NCBI GenBank assembly: GCA_965220465.1
Contig: CBDCPZ010000017.1
Coordinates: 124,001-188,000 of the forward strand
DNA from: JAHDHW01 sp965220465
Lineage (GTDB): Bacteria > Bacteroidota > Bacteroidia > Chitinophagales > Saprospiraceae
Reading direction: 5' to 3'
Length of the DNA stretch: 64,000 nt
In this document: positions 43,460 through 51,709 of the stretch, piece after piece
Numbering within the stretch: the stretch's first letter is position 1
Layout of the letters: the number at the start of each line of letters is the position of its first letter
Program-made: the position numbers and the translations under genes
Notes under the pieces: model-generated
What the model was told of the DNA's origin: nothing
The model's database searches: none
Seen by the model: only the letters and a program-made list of their open reading frames with translations

Positions 43460-46400
43460 ATGACGAAGCAGCAATATTATCATTTAGCACTAACTGTTTT
43501 TCTGTTTGTTATCGCAATTGGATTTAATTACTATTTCCGGGTTGTTCCTCAAACCGAAAAATATGCTGCTCTAGTCAATAATAAATTGCACAATCTTGAA
43601 AAGGAAGTTAAAGCTGTTTTTGATAATAAAGAGTTTATAAAAAGAGAGCTTGACGAATCAACTGGAAACGAAGTCAATATTCGAGAAAATGATTTTATTT
43701 TTCTTGAAAACCTGGTTGAGCAGGCTTTTACGATTGCTGTTTACAAAGATGATTCATTGGTTTTTTGGACCAACAATTTTGCTTTTCCTGTTTTATCGGA
43801 TATATCTGAAGCCACCAATGAGCGAAAATCAAAATTTATTAATCTCAGAAATGGCTATTACGAGCTAATTTTTCAACGTTTTAGAGATGCGACTATTGGA
43901 GAATATATTGTTTCTGCCCTCATTCCCATCAAATATCATTTTCGCTTTGAAAGTAACTATCTCAATAACGAATTTGTCGCAAGTAAAAGAATTCCAAAAG
44001 ATTATAACCTGGTAACTCAGAAAAATCCGTATCCAATCAAAAACCTAGATGGAGAAATCCTGTGTTATCTTTCACAAGAAAAAAATCTAATTAGTAAGAT
44101 TCAACTGCAAATTGGCCTTTGGCTTTATTTGGTAGCCTTTATTGTTTTGGCCGTATTTTTTAATAATGTTTCCAATCACCTGATAAAAAGCGGATATGCC
44201 TGGCAAGGGGCAGCATTTTTGGTTATTTCGATATTTGGGGTTCGTTTTGTAAGTATCTTTTTCGGTTTCAGCCAAAACTTTTCAGATCTTCTGCTTTTTA
44301 GTGAAGCATCGGGAGCTCGATTGAGTAGCTCTTTAGGCGATTTGTTGATCAATATTGTCTTGCTTCTATGGATTATGGTGTTTTTTCACAAAGAGTTTCC
44401 GGTCCGGTCTTATGATCATTTATCAAATCGTATTAAGTTTGGCGTGACTACGTTAAATTATTTATCCATTCTGTCTGCGATTTTTATTCTGACCGGAGTG
44501 TTCAAAACACTGGTTTTTAATACCAGCCTAACCTTCGATTTCGAGAATGTTTTCAACCTTGACAGCCAAAATTTGTTTGCAGTCACTGGCGTGATTTTAC
44601 TTTTGGTTGCGTTGTTTTTATTCAGTCATCGGATGATGATGACGATTGTCAAAATCGGGATGAACAGAAACCAAAGATTAATTGCTTTGGCTATTGCAAC
44701 AACGGTCAGTTTTCCTGTTTTTTTTATAGTTGACTTCATCATTCCTCCGATTTATCTTTTGTTGATTGCTTTTGTATTTATTTTAGTTTTTGATCTTTTT
44801 ATTGATAGCAGAAATACAAATTTTACGTGGCTCGTCATCTGGTTGGTTATATTGTCAGCTTTCCCTTCTATTTTACTTTTCCGCTACAATTCAATTAAGG
44901 ATGGCATTGTGCGGATGGCTTATGCTAAAGAATTGGCTGACATGAAGGATGTAATTGCTGAAGATGCTTTCGGAAAATTAAAAAGCAATATTGAAAATAA
45001 CAATGTATTAAAAAAAGCAATTCCTCCATATCCATTTAAGATTAAAAAAGAAACCTTACTTGAACAAATTGATCAATTCTTTTCAAGTCAAAGCTATTTA
45101 TATTATAATTATACATATTCAGTATTCGGTTTTGATAGATATGGAAACGCATTAATCGAAGAGCAGAAAAAAGATAAAGAAAGTTTTGATTTTGAAATGG
45201 AGTCTTCTGCATCAACATCACTTGATAATCTCATGCATTGGACAGCGGATGGTGAACGAAGCGCTTACCTCATGAAAATCAGTATTCCTTCAGCAGATAA
45301 TACAAAAAACACGATCTCTTTGGGGCTAAAATTTCAGAGAAAAAGAAGAGACCAATCGAAAGTGTATACTGAATTGCTCATTGATAAACCATACAAAAAC
45401 CTGAAAAATCTTAACAAATACGATTATTCGGTTTATAAAAACAATCAACAAATTGATGCTGAAGGCAATGCTTATGGCAATGTATTATTTACTGATGAAT
45501 TGCCCGAAAAAGGAGGCATGAAAGAAATAGTAGCCAATAACCGCTCTGAACTGTTCTACGTTTCTGATGATGGTATCATTGTAATCATTGGCAAGCAAAC
45601 CGAGGATTACATGAAAAAGGCTATTTCTTTGTTTTCCTATATTTTCAGTATGTTCTTTGCCTTCATTTTGTTCCTTGCATTGATCAATACTTCGGTCAAA
45701 ATATTGCCGGATTCGCTAAAATTTTATTTAGTAAAAAAGCCTTCCTTAAAAAACAGAATACAATTATCGGTCATAGGGTTAATTGTCGTTTCCTTTATTT
45801 TTATTGGCTTTGTAACAGTTTGGTTTTTCAAAAGCTCTTCCAATGATTATCACGAAAGCAGATTGGAACGAAAAACCAGTTCGGTGAAGGCGGATGCTTT
45901 GCATGAACTTTCATTGCTTATAACAAACAATGATTCCCTTTTTAAACTTGGACAGTTGAATCTCGAAAAGCTGGATATCGCTGAACCACTATCACAAATC
46001 CATCGGATGGATGTAAATATGTATGACTTGTCGGGTAAATTGATCGGTTCTTCTGAAGAAGATATTTTTAACAAAGGAATTGTTGCCGGGCAAATGGGAG
46101 CTTTGGCTTTTAATGCATTGAGCAAGCAGAACTTGTCAGAGTATTTTCAGGACAATGAACGCATCGGTAGTTTGGTCTATAAAGCAGCGTACATTCCTTT
46201 GAAAGTAAATGATGAACCAATTGCTTACTTAGGATTGCCCTATTATTCAAAGCAAAGCAAACTGAGAAGTGATGTAACTATTTTCATGAGCACCCTGATG
46301 AATGTTTATGTGTTTTTGTTACTTATTGCGAGTGGTTTTGCGATTGCAGTGGCCAACTCTATTACAAATCCTATCGCTATCATTGGAGAAAAATTGAAGC

Positions 46401-47233
46401 AATTTAAGTTAGGTAGACGAAATGAACCGTTAGAATGGAAAAACCATGATGAGTTAGGAGCCTTGATTTCTGAATATAATAAAATGATAAAAAAGCTAGA
46501 AGAAAGTGCTGATAAATTGGCTCAATCAGAAAGAGAAGGTGCATGGCGCGAAATGGCAAAACAAGTAGCGCATGAGATCAAAAACCCTTTAACGCCAATG
46601 AAATTAAGTATTCAGTATTTGCTTCATGCGTATAAATCAAACCCTGATAACCTGGAACCACTGTTGAAACGCGTTTCTAGTACTTTGATAGAGCAGATTG
46701 ACAATTTAGCGCAAATAGCTTCTGAGTTTTCAAGTTTCGCTAAAATGCCAAGGGCTGAAAATCAAAAAATAAACATTAATAATTTGGTGTCTTCTGTTTA
46801 CGATTTATTCAGTAAAGGCTTGGAAATGGACATTTCAATTCATTTGCCAAATGAAGACTTTTTTGTTTATGCAGACAAAAACCATCTCATTCGTGTGTTG
46901 ACCAATCTTATGAAAAACGCCGAGCAATCCATTCCTGATGAGCGAGATGGCAAAATTGATGTATCTCTTTATCAGCATGAAAATTTGGCAATAATACGAG
47001 TGAGAGACAATGGTAGTGGAATTTCTGACGATAAAAAAGATAAAGTTTTTGTTCCGAATTTCACAACAAAAAGTTCAGGAACAGGACTTGGTTTAGCCAT
47101 TTCCAGAAACATCATTGAATCAGTAAACGGTGATATTTATTTTAAAACAGAGGTTGGAGTAGGTACTGAATTCTTTGTTGAATTGCCAATTGTTGAAATA
47201 AATGAATTTGAAAAGGTAGAAGAAGAAGTGTAA
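43460..47233 (+). CDS. Large multi-membrane-segment NtrY-type sensor histidine kinase
   Basis: A 1257-residue inner-membrane kinase. There is one membrane helix at about 8-27, an extracytoplasmic region to about 212, a cluster of about eight helices at 215-475, a second soluble region at 476-720, helices at about 722-745 and 767-792, a third soluble region to about 940, and a last helix at 940-968. A HAMP-like linker follows, then HisKA with H1038 in AHEIKNPLTPMKLS (NtrY-style). The HATPase has NLMKNAEQSIP, RDNGSGIS and FTTKSSGTGLGLAI. No partner response regulator is nearby. The membrane layout is much more elaborate than classical NtrY. Confidence 0.9.
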   Translation: MTKQQYYHLALTVFLFVIAIGFNYYFRVVPQTEKYAALVNNKLHNLEKEVKAVFDNKEFIKRELDESTGNEVNIRENDFIFLENLVEQAFTIAVYKDDSLVFWTNNFAFPVLSDISEATNERKSKFINLRNGYYELIFQRFRDATIGEYIVSALIPIKYHFRFESNYLNNEFVASKRIPKDYNLVTQKNPYPIKNLDGEILCYLSQEKNLISKIQLQIGLWLYLVAFIVLAVFFNNVSNHLIKSGYAWQGAAFLVISIFGVRFVSIFFGFSQNFSDLLLFSEASGARLSSSLGDLLINIVLLLWIMVFFHKEFPVRSYDHLSNRIKFGVTTLNYLSILSAIFILTGVFKTLVFNTSLTFDFENVFNLDSQNLFAVTGVILLLVALFLFSHRMMMTIVKIGMNRNQRLIALAIATTVSFPVFFIVDFIIPPIYLLLIAFVFILVFDLFIDSRNTNFTWLVIWLVILSAFPSILLFRYNSIKDGIVRMAYAKELADMKDVIAEDAFGKLKSNIENNNVLKKAIPPYPFKIKKETLLEQIDQFFSSQSYLYYNYTYSVFGFDRYGNALIEEQKKDKESFDFEMESSASTSLDNLMHWTADGERSAYLMKISIPSADNTKNTISLGLKFQRKRRDQSKVYTELLIDKPYKNLKNLNKYDYSVYKNNQQIDAEGNAYGNVLFTDELPEKGGMKEIVANNRSELFYVSDDGIIVIIGKQTEDYMKKAISLFSYIFSMFFAFILFLALINTSVKILPDSLKFYLVKKPSLKNRIQLSVIGLIVVSFIFIGFVTVWFFKSSSNDYHESRLERKTSSVKADALHELSLLITNNDSLFKLGQLNLEKLDIAEPLSQIHRMDVNMYDLSGKLIGSSEEDIFNKGIVAGQMGALAFNALSKQNLSEYFQDNERIGSLVYKAAYIPLKVNDEPIAYLGLPYYSKQSKLRSDVTIFMSTLMNVYVFLLLIASGFAIAVANSITNPIAIIGEKLKQFKLGRRNEPLEWKNHDELGALISEYNKMIKKLEESADKLAQSEREGAWREMAKQVAHEIKNPLTPMKLSIQYLLHAYKSNPDNLEPLLKRVSSTLIEQIDNLAQIASEFSSFAKMPRAENQKININNLVSSVYDLFSKGLEMDISIHLPNEDFFVYADKNHLIRVLTNLMKNAEQSIPDERDGKIDVSLYQHENLAIIRVRDNGSGISDDKKDKVFVPNFTTKSSGTGLGLAISRNIIESVNGDIYFKTEVGVGTEFFVELPIVEINEFEKVEEEV

Positions 47234-47256
47234 TTCTTTCTTCTTTCTGACGGCTG

Positions 47257-48195
47257 CTATTTCAAATCTATCAGATTTCCAAATCTTTGATTAAATCCTT
47301 GAATTCCCTGTTGACCGCCTGTGTGGAGGGCCATGATCGTAGATCCTTTTGGGAAATATCCTTTTTTTATCAAGTCATAAATACCATAAAACATTTTGCC
47401 GGTGTATATCGGATCAAGCTGAATTTTGTTTTTCCGTTTGAATTCATTGATAAATTGAACCAGGGTTTCATCGAATTTTGCATACCCTCCAAAATGATAA
47501 TCCGTATTTATTGACCAATTCTGATATTTGTTATTATTAAAATCGGACAATAATCTTTCGACTTCTTTTTGTAAAAAATCACCTTTCAATGCAGAAAATC
47601 CAATCGCTCTTTGTTGAGCGGATAAAGCGGTGATTATACCGCCCAGTGTTCCTCCTGTACCGCAGGAGGTGCACCAATAATTGATTTTATATTTTTCATC
47701 GTATTCATTGACTATTTCCGAACAACCTTTTAAAGCAAGACTATTTGTTCCTCCTTCAGGAATGACATAAATGGATTCAAGGTCTAACGAAAGTTGTGCT
47801 AAGAGCTCTTTTTTATCGCGATAGGCAGTGCGGTTTACAAAGAATAATTGCATGTTGTTTTCCACTGCTTTAAGAAGAGTAGGATTGAGTTTTGTGGGTT
47901 GCTCACCTCGTATTATTCCAATGGTTTTGAAACCAAATAAAATTCCGGCAGCCGCTGTTGCGTAAATATGATTGGAATAGGCGCCGCCAAAAGTCAATAA
48001 GGTGGATAGCATTTGTTTTTTGGCTTCGATCAGGTTATATTTTAGTTTCCTCCACTTATTGCCGGAAATTTCAGGGTGAATTAGATCTTCTCTTTTTATG
48101 ATTAATCGGACTCCCGCATCTCTGATTACAGCATCTTCAATAACGACTGTTGGGACTTTTGGATAGCTTTTTTCAAAGACTGATAATTCTGTCAT
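47257..48195 (-). CDS. 1-aminocyclopropane-1-carboxylate deaminase / D-cysteine desulfhydrase family PLP enzyme
   Basis: A 312-residue fold-type II PLP enzyme. The Schiff-base lysine is K47 in SGNKWRKLKYNL. LLTFGGAYSNHIYATAAAG is the family substrate loop, and CGTGGTLGG binds phosphate. The family degrades ACC (a plant ethylene precursor) or D-cysteine; the sequence alone cannot separate the two, and many bacterial members favour D-cysteine. It converges with the kinase ending at 47233 (23-base gap) and has no partner genes. The length is slightly short (typical members are about 325-340) but the core motifs are present. Confidence 0.85.
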   Translation of the reverse strand: MTELSVFEKSYPKVPTVVIEDAVIRDAGVRLIIKREDLIHPEISGNKWRKLKYNLIEAKKQMLSTLLTFGGAYSNHIYATAAAGILFGFKTIGIIRGEQPTKLNPTLLKAVENNMQLFFVNRTAYRDKKELLAQLSLDLESIYVIPEGGTNSLALKGCSEIVNEYDEKYKINYWCTSCGTGGTLGGIITALSAQQRAIGFSALKGDFLQKEVERLLSDFNNNKYQNWSINTDYHFGGYAKFDETLVQFINEFKRKNKIQLDPIYTGKMFYGIYDLIKKGYFPKGSTIMALHTGGQQGIQGFNQRFGNLIDLK

Positions 48196-48513
48196 TATTT
48201 ACAAATAAATACATTTAAGTATTAATAATATTACATTTTTCAATAAAAAGATTGTTTTTTGAAACATTTGCACCCTTTTCATCGTGTTAAGAGTCTGATT
48301 GTTAATGTTGTTACACATATAAAAAATCATGCATGAAGTAGCAGCTTAATTGTTTTCTAGGCAAGGACCATTTAATAGATAACAAGATCACCCAAAATAA
48401 GACAGTTAAAAGCCTGTCACGATTAAGACCATAAACAGATATTTATTTTTCAAATAGGTATTAAATATTTACTTTAATCGTGTATATGAAACACACTAAA
48501 CCGTTATAATCCG

Positions 48514-48633
48514 ATGAAAAAGGAAAAATTGAAATTAGAAAACTTAAAGTTAAAGAGTTTTATCACATCATCAAAAAATACCATTACAAGTAAGTCTAAA
48601 GGAATTGATGGAGGATACACTTGGGTTGGTTAA
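48514..48633 (+). CDS. Short peptide, RiPP/lanthipeptide-precursor-like
   Basis: A 39-codon ORF encoding a basic N-terminal half, MKKEKLKLENLKLKSFITSS, and a C-terminal half rich in Ser/Thr/Lys ending GIDGGYTWVG. Its leader resembles the K-L-x-L-x-x-L-x-V-K-S-F-V-T-S pattern that I recall from Bacteroidota peptide natural-product precursors, including pinensin-type lanthipeptides. It has Ser/Thr residues and a Gly-Gly but no Cys. It lies alone in a 773-base gap between an ACC-deaminase-like gene and a hemolysin III gene. No LanB/LanC, peptidase or transporter gene is adjacent; the nearest ABC exporter starts 3 kb away. It was too short for routine ORF calling. The call is plausible but unproven. 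Confidence 0.5.
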   Translation: MKKEKLKLENLKLKSFITSSKNTITSKSKGIDGGYTWVG

Positions 48634-48968
48634 AAAAGAACACATATAGCTAAAACAGTTACTATTTAAAAATTTTTCAATAAAGCTTTCTAAAAAAAGT
48701 AGACTTTCCTATCGGAATTATTCACCCCTTTTCAAGAATGAATAATGAGTTTGTTGTAATTACGACTCTTATTTTAATCTCTTTTTTCACTTCAACTCTT
48801 TTTTCAATTTTTGTAATTTAACGAGGTAAGTTGTTTAAAAACAAAAACAACACTTTCTTCCTCTTTTTAGCTGACGATGTGATTTGCCAAAGAAGGCGAT
48901 AAAAAACAGCACAGATTTTTATTATTAAGCAAAGAGTTACGTAACATTGCCTTCGAAAAAATGATATA
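48634..48968. other. Gap after the RiPP-like ORF
   Basis: 335 bases with no established gene. A 27-codon frame at 48738-48821 (MNNEFVVITTLILISFFTS then TLFSIFVI) could encode a small membrane peptide. Nothing else is recognised. Confidence 0.3.
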
Positions 48969-49610
48969 ATGAGAGGATTTGTACCTTCTCGTATTGAACG
49001 GGAAGAATTTGCCAATGCAATTACACACGGTTTTGGAGTATTGTTAACCTTGGTGGGGACCCCTGTTTTGCTTAATTTAGGAATGAAAGAGGGAAATTGG
49101 CAGCAAGTATTAGGCTTAAGCGTTTATTGTTTTTCTCTGCTAATGGTGTACACCGCCTCTACTGTTTATCACAGCATAACAAGCCCCTGGTATAAGCGGG
49201 CATTCAGAAAAATTGATCACATCAGTATTTATTTTCTAATAGCTGGAACACATACTCCACTTTTGGTGAAATTCCTTAATAATGATTTAGGAACGTTTTA
49301 TCTTATCATTTTATGGGGGTTGGTGTTAATTGGAATAATCTACAAGGCTTTTTTTATTCACCGCTTAAAATTTCTGTCTTTAATTTTTTATATGGGCTTG
49401 GGTTGGATGGCTTTGCTTACCGTTCCACGAATGCTTGATCGAATGAATGACGCTTGTTTGTACTGGTTAATTATAGGTGGAGCATTTTATACCATGGGAA
49501 TCCTGTTTTATATTTGGGAAAAAATTCCGTTTGGCCACTCCATCTGGCATTTGTTTGTATTAGCAGGAAGCATAGCACACTTTATAGCATTGCTCTATGC
49601 ATTTGGTTAA
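48969..49610 (+). CDS. Hemolysin III / PAQR family membrane protein (TrhA-like)
   Basis: A 213-residue integral membrane protein with seven hydrophobic segments. Family motifs are EEFANAITHGFG near residue 13, VYHSITSPWYKRAFRKIDHISIY near 64 (the conserved S/H/D metal-site region) and WHLFVLAGSIAHF near the C-terminus, with a second histidine pair. PAQR family members are thought to bind metal and may act as hydrolases or modulators of membrane fluidity; direct haemolysis is doubtful. The start ATG at 48969 gives the usual length. It is encoded alone. Confidence 0.92.
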   Translation: MRGFVPSRIEREEFANAITHGFGVLLTLVGTPVLLNLGMKEGNWQQVLGLSVYCFSLLMVYTASTVYHSITSPWYKRAFRKIDHISIYFLIAGTHTPLLVKFLNNDLGTFYLIILWGLVLIGIIYKAFFIHRLKFLSLIFYMGLGWMALLTVPRMLDRMNDACLYWLIIGGAFYTMGILFYIWEKIPFGHSIWHLFVLAGSIAHFIALLYAFG

Positions 49611-49648
49611 TTGTTGATGTTTTACGAAACCTTTTGTGGTTGTCCTCT

Positions 49649-50224
49649 TTACCATCCCCAGGAAAAACCAAAGAGAAATTTGAATTCGATAAACCAGGAA
49701 GAGAGATCGGAATCCGATAGCAAAAGGTAATTCGAATTTGCAGCCATTCGGTAACCAGCTTCGACGGAAGCATGTGACCACCTGAAAACATTTATTTCAA
49801 AACCTGCGGAGGGCTGTAATATAAAAACCCGATCTTTACCTTCAGATTGAATATTAAAAGTCCCACCTCCCGTAAGTAATGAAAATTTTGGATGAATCAC
49901 TTTATTAGGAAACGGCGCAAAACCGAGTATAAAACCATTGTATCTCATATCAAAACCTTGGACTGGAAGGTCGTGGAATTGAGCAACATCTTCAATTTTA
50001 TACCATCCCCATCCCAAAAAAACGGATTTGCTAAATTCTAAACCGAAGAAGCCACCTCTATGAAAGGTATAACTTTCGCCATATTGAGAAGTACCAAGAG
50101 AAGGTCCAGCCCAAACTCCGGTGAGCCTTAAACCGCTGTAACCAAAAACAGTTTCTTCTTGTTGAGCAGTCAAACTTAGAGAAAACAGAAAAAAACAAAG
50201 TGAGGTAAAAAGTATTCGTTTCAT
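49649..50224 (-). CDS. Predicted outer-membrane beta-barrel-like protein
   Basis: A 191-residue protein with signal peptide 1-20 (MKRILFTSLCFFLFSLSLTA) and alternating hydrophobic and aromatic/Gly-rich beta strands (YSGLRLTGVWAGPSLG, GFFGLEFSKSVFLGWGWYKI, FEINVFRWSHASVEAGYRM), ending FLFGFSWGW with a terminal aromatic typical of outer-membrane barrels. I recognise no family motif and cannot give a function. It is transcribed on the minus strand from a gap of 135 bases; the preceding terminator at 50303 suggests it is separate from the cargo gene behind it. Confidence 0.75.
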   Translation of the reverse strand: MKRILFTSLCFFLFSLSLTAQQEETVFGYSGLRLTGVWAGPSLGTSQYGESYTFHRGGFFGLEFSKSVFLGWGWYKIEDVAQFHDLPVQGFDMRYNGFILGFAPFPNKVIHPKFSLLTGGGTFNIQSEGKDRVFILQPSAGFEINVFRWSHASVEAGYRMAANSNYLLLSDSDLSSWFIEFKFLFGFSWGW

Positions 50225-50302
50225 TCTTTTTAATTTTTTGAACTAAAATATTGCTTTAAACAAAAGACGACAAAACAATGTGAAAGTTACTTTTCCAATA
50301 AA

Positions 50303-50337
50303 AAAAAGGCAGATTCTATTTTAGAACCTGCCTTTTT
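50303..50337 (-). terminator. Terminator downstream of the cargo gene at 50360
   Basis: A 10-base stem AAAAAGGCAG (50303-50312) with its complement at 50328-50337 is flanked on the minus strand by a long T-run. Confidence 0.8.
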
Positions 50338-50359
50338 ACATTTTCTAAAAAGAAAATAA

Positions 50360-51502
50360 TTATGGTCTCATTATCATCAACCTTTTGGTCGAAATGATTT
50401 TACCGGAGTCATTTATGAGACTATAAAGATAAGTACCTTTTCTAAGATTGGTAAGGTTTATCTTTTCTGTTCGATCACCATTTATGTTGTATTTTTTTTC
50501 CATGACAATTATGCCAAGAATATTATAAACTTTCAAAGTATATACTGAAGCAGGTAGATTGAAAAAATCAATGCGCACCTCATCGATTGCCGGATTTGGG
50601 TAGGCAATTAAATCGGGTTTGCCTGTATTGACATAGCGAATATTAGTTTGTATTCCATTGTCTTTATATTCTATCGCATCAACAATATTGTTGTCTTGAT
50701 TGTCAACGGTTACGATGGCAATCGCTTCCTTTTCTTCGTCATTGTAAAAAGAATAAGTAGTGAGCGTATCCTTTCCTAAAAAATCTAAGCCGGGAACCGC
50801 AACATCCTCGATCCACTGTGAAAAAGGGCCAATCCCAACCTTAACATCCAAAAGCGTATTTCGTTCTTCAATTTGCTTTTCACGTAAAACATCATAAGTA
50901 CCTCCGGGTATTGTTGCTTTACCCCAACCATCAACCACATTGGTACGGTCAATGGTTACTCGAAGTCTAATTGAATCAGGTTGGAGGGGCAAACTATCCA
51001 ATATTCCTCCTGGAATTTGATCTGCAGCAAATGGTAATAAAATTGCTGCATAGCTGTTTCCAAAATCAATGAAATTTAGTGGAGCTTTTCGTTCTATCAA
51101 TGTTGGGTTTAGTTGGACAATAAGGTTAATTCCTAAATTTGCCGGATCTAAACCTTGATATCCAATCAATTCAAAAGTCGTAGCTGTTTTTTTATAATAA
51201 GTCTCTCCAACCGGATCGAGTTTAACAACCATATCGGCAGAAGGGAATTCAGCAGAGGCTTCCCCTTCTGAAGCGGGTAGATAGATGACTTGCCTAGACA
51301 TCCCTTGCGCTGAATTAAAGTCCCAATTCTGATCAGTTGAACCTCCTGGAGGATTAATTACAATTCCAGAAGGCATGCCATCAAAAGCCATTTTTAAGGT
51401 ATCTCCAACCTGAGGAAAGTAAGCATTAGTGACCGTTATTGGTTGCGCTTGAATAGCAAAAACAAACAGGAGAGAAAGGCACGAAAGTATAATTATTCTC
51501 AT
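50360..51502 (-). CDS. Secreted protein with T9SS type A sorting domain
   Basis: A 380-residue protein with signal peptide 1-19. The central 270 residues form a beta domain of unknown role (TVTNAYFPQVGDTLKMAFDG, GSTDQNWDFNSAQGM). The final 80 residues are a type A sorting domain (DLIAYPNPAIDEVRIDFF, LRKGTYLYSLIND). Expected route: T9SS export and PorU processing. The central domain recurs among Bacteroidota secreted proteins, as far as I can judge, but I have no specific family. It has its own terminator. Confidence 0.82.
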   Translation of the reverse strand: MRIIILSCLSLLFVFAIQAQPITVTNAYFPQVGDTLKMAFDGMPSGIVINPPGGSTDQNWDFNSAQGMSRQVIYLPASEGEASAEFPSADMVVKLDPVGETYYKKTATTFELIGYQGLDPANLGINLIVQLNPTLIERKAPLNFIDFGNSYAAILLPFAADQIPGGILDSLPLQPDSIRLRVTIDRTNVVDGWGKATIPGGTYDVLREKQIEERNTLLDVKVGIGPFSQWIEDVAVPGLDFLGKDTLTTYSFYNDEEKEAIAIVTVDNQDNNIVDAIEYKDNGIQTNIRYVNTGKPDLIAYPNPAIDEVRIDFFNLPASVYTLKVYNILGIIVMEKKYNINGDRTEKINLTNLRKGTYLYSLINDSGKIISTKRLMIMRP

Positions 51503-51709
51503 AAATTCATTTTGTTAATGGTCAATGGCAAAAAAATCTAGCAAATTTACCAAGGCGATACTGCCAAATAGCTAAGCTTTTCAATTTTATCCCAACAAGG
51601 TTTAAGATTTAAAATTACAACTTCAAAGTAATACCTGCAAAGATTAAGCAGAATTTAAGTTTTTTATCTTAAAAGGGTGTTAAATTATCTTTTTAACTAA
51701 AAAATTGTG

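Noticed and set aside
49454..49791. Overlapping plus- and minus-strand frames around the end of the hemolysin III gene
   Set aside because: They overlap the well-supported genes at 48969 and 49649 in other frames and show no family features.
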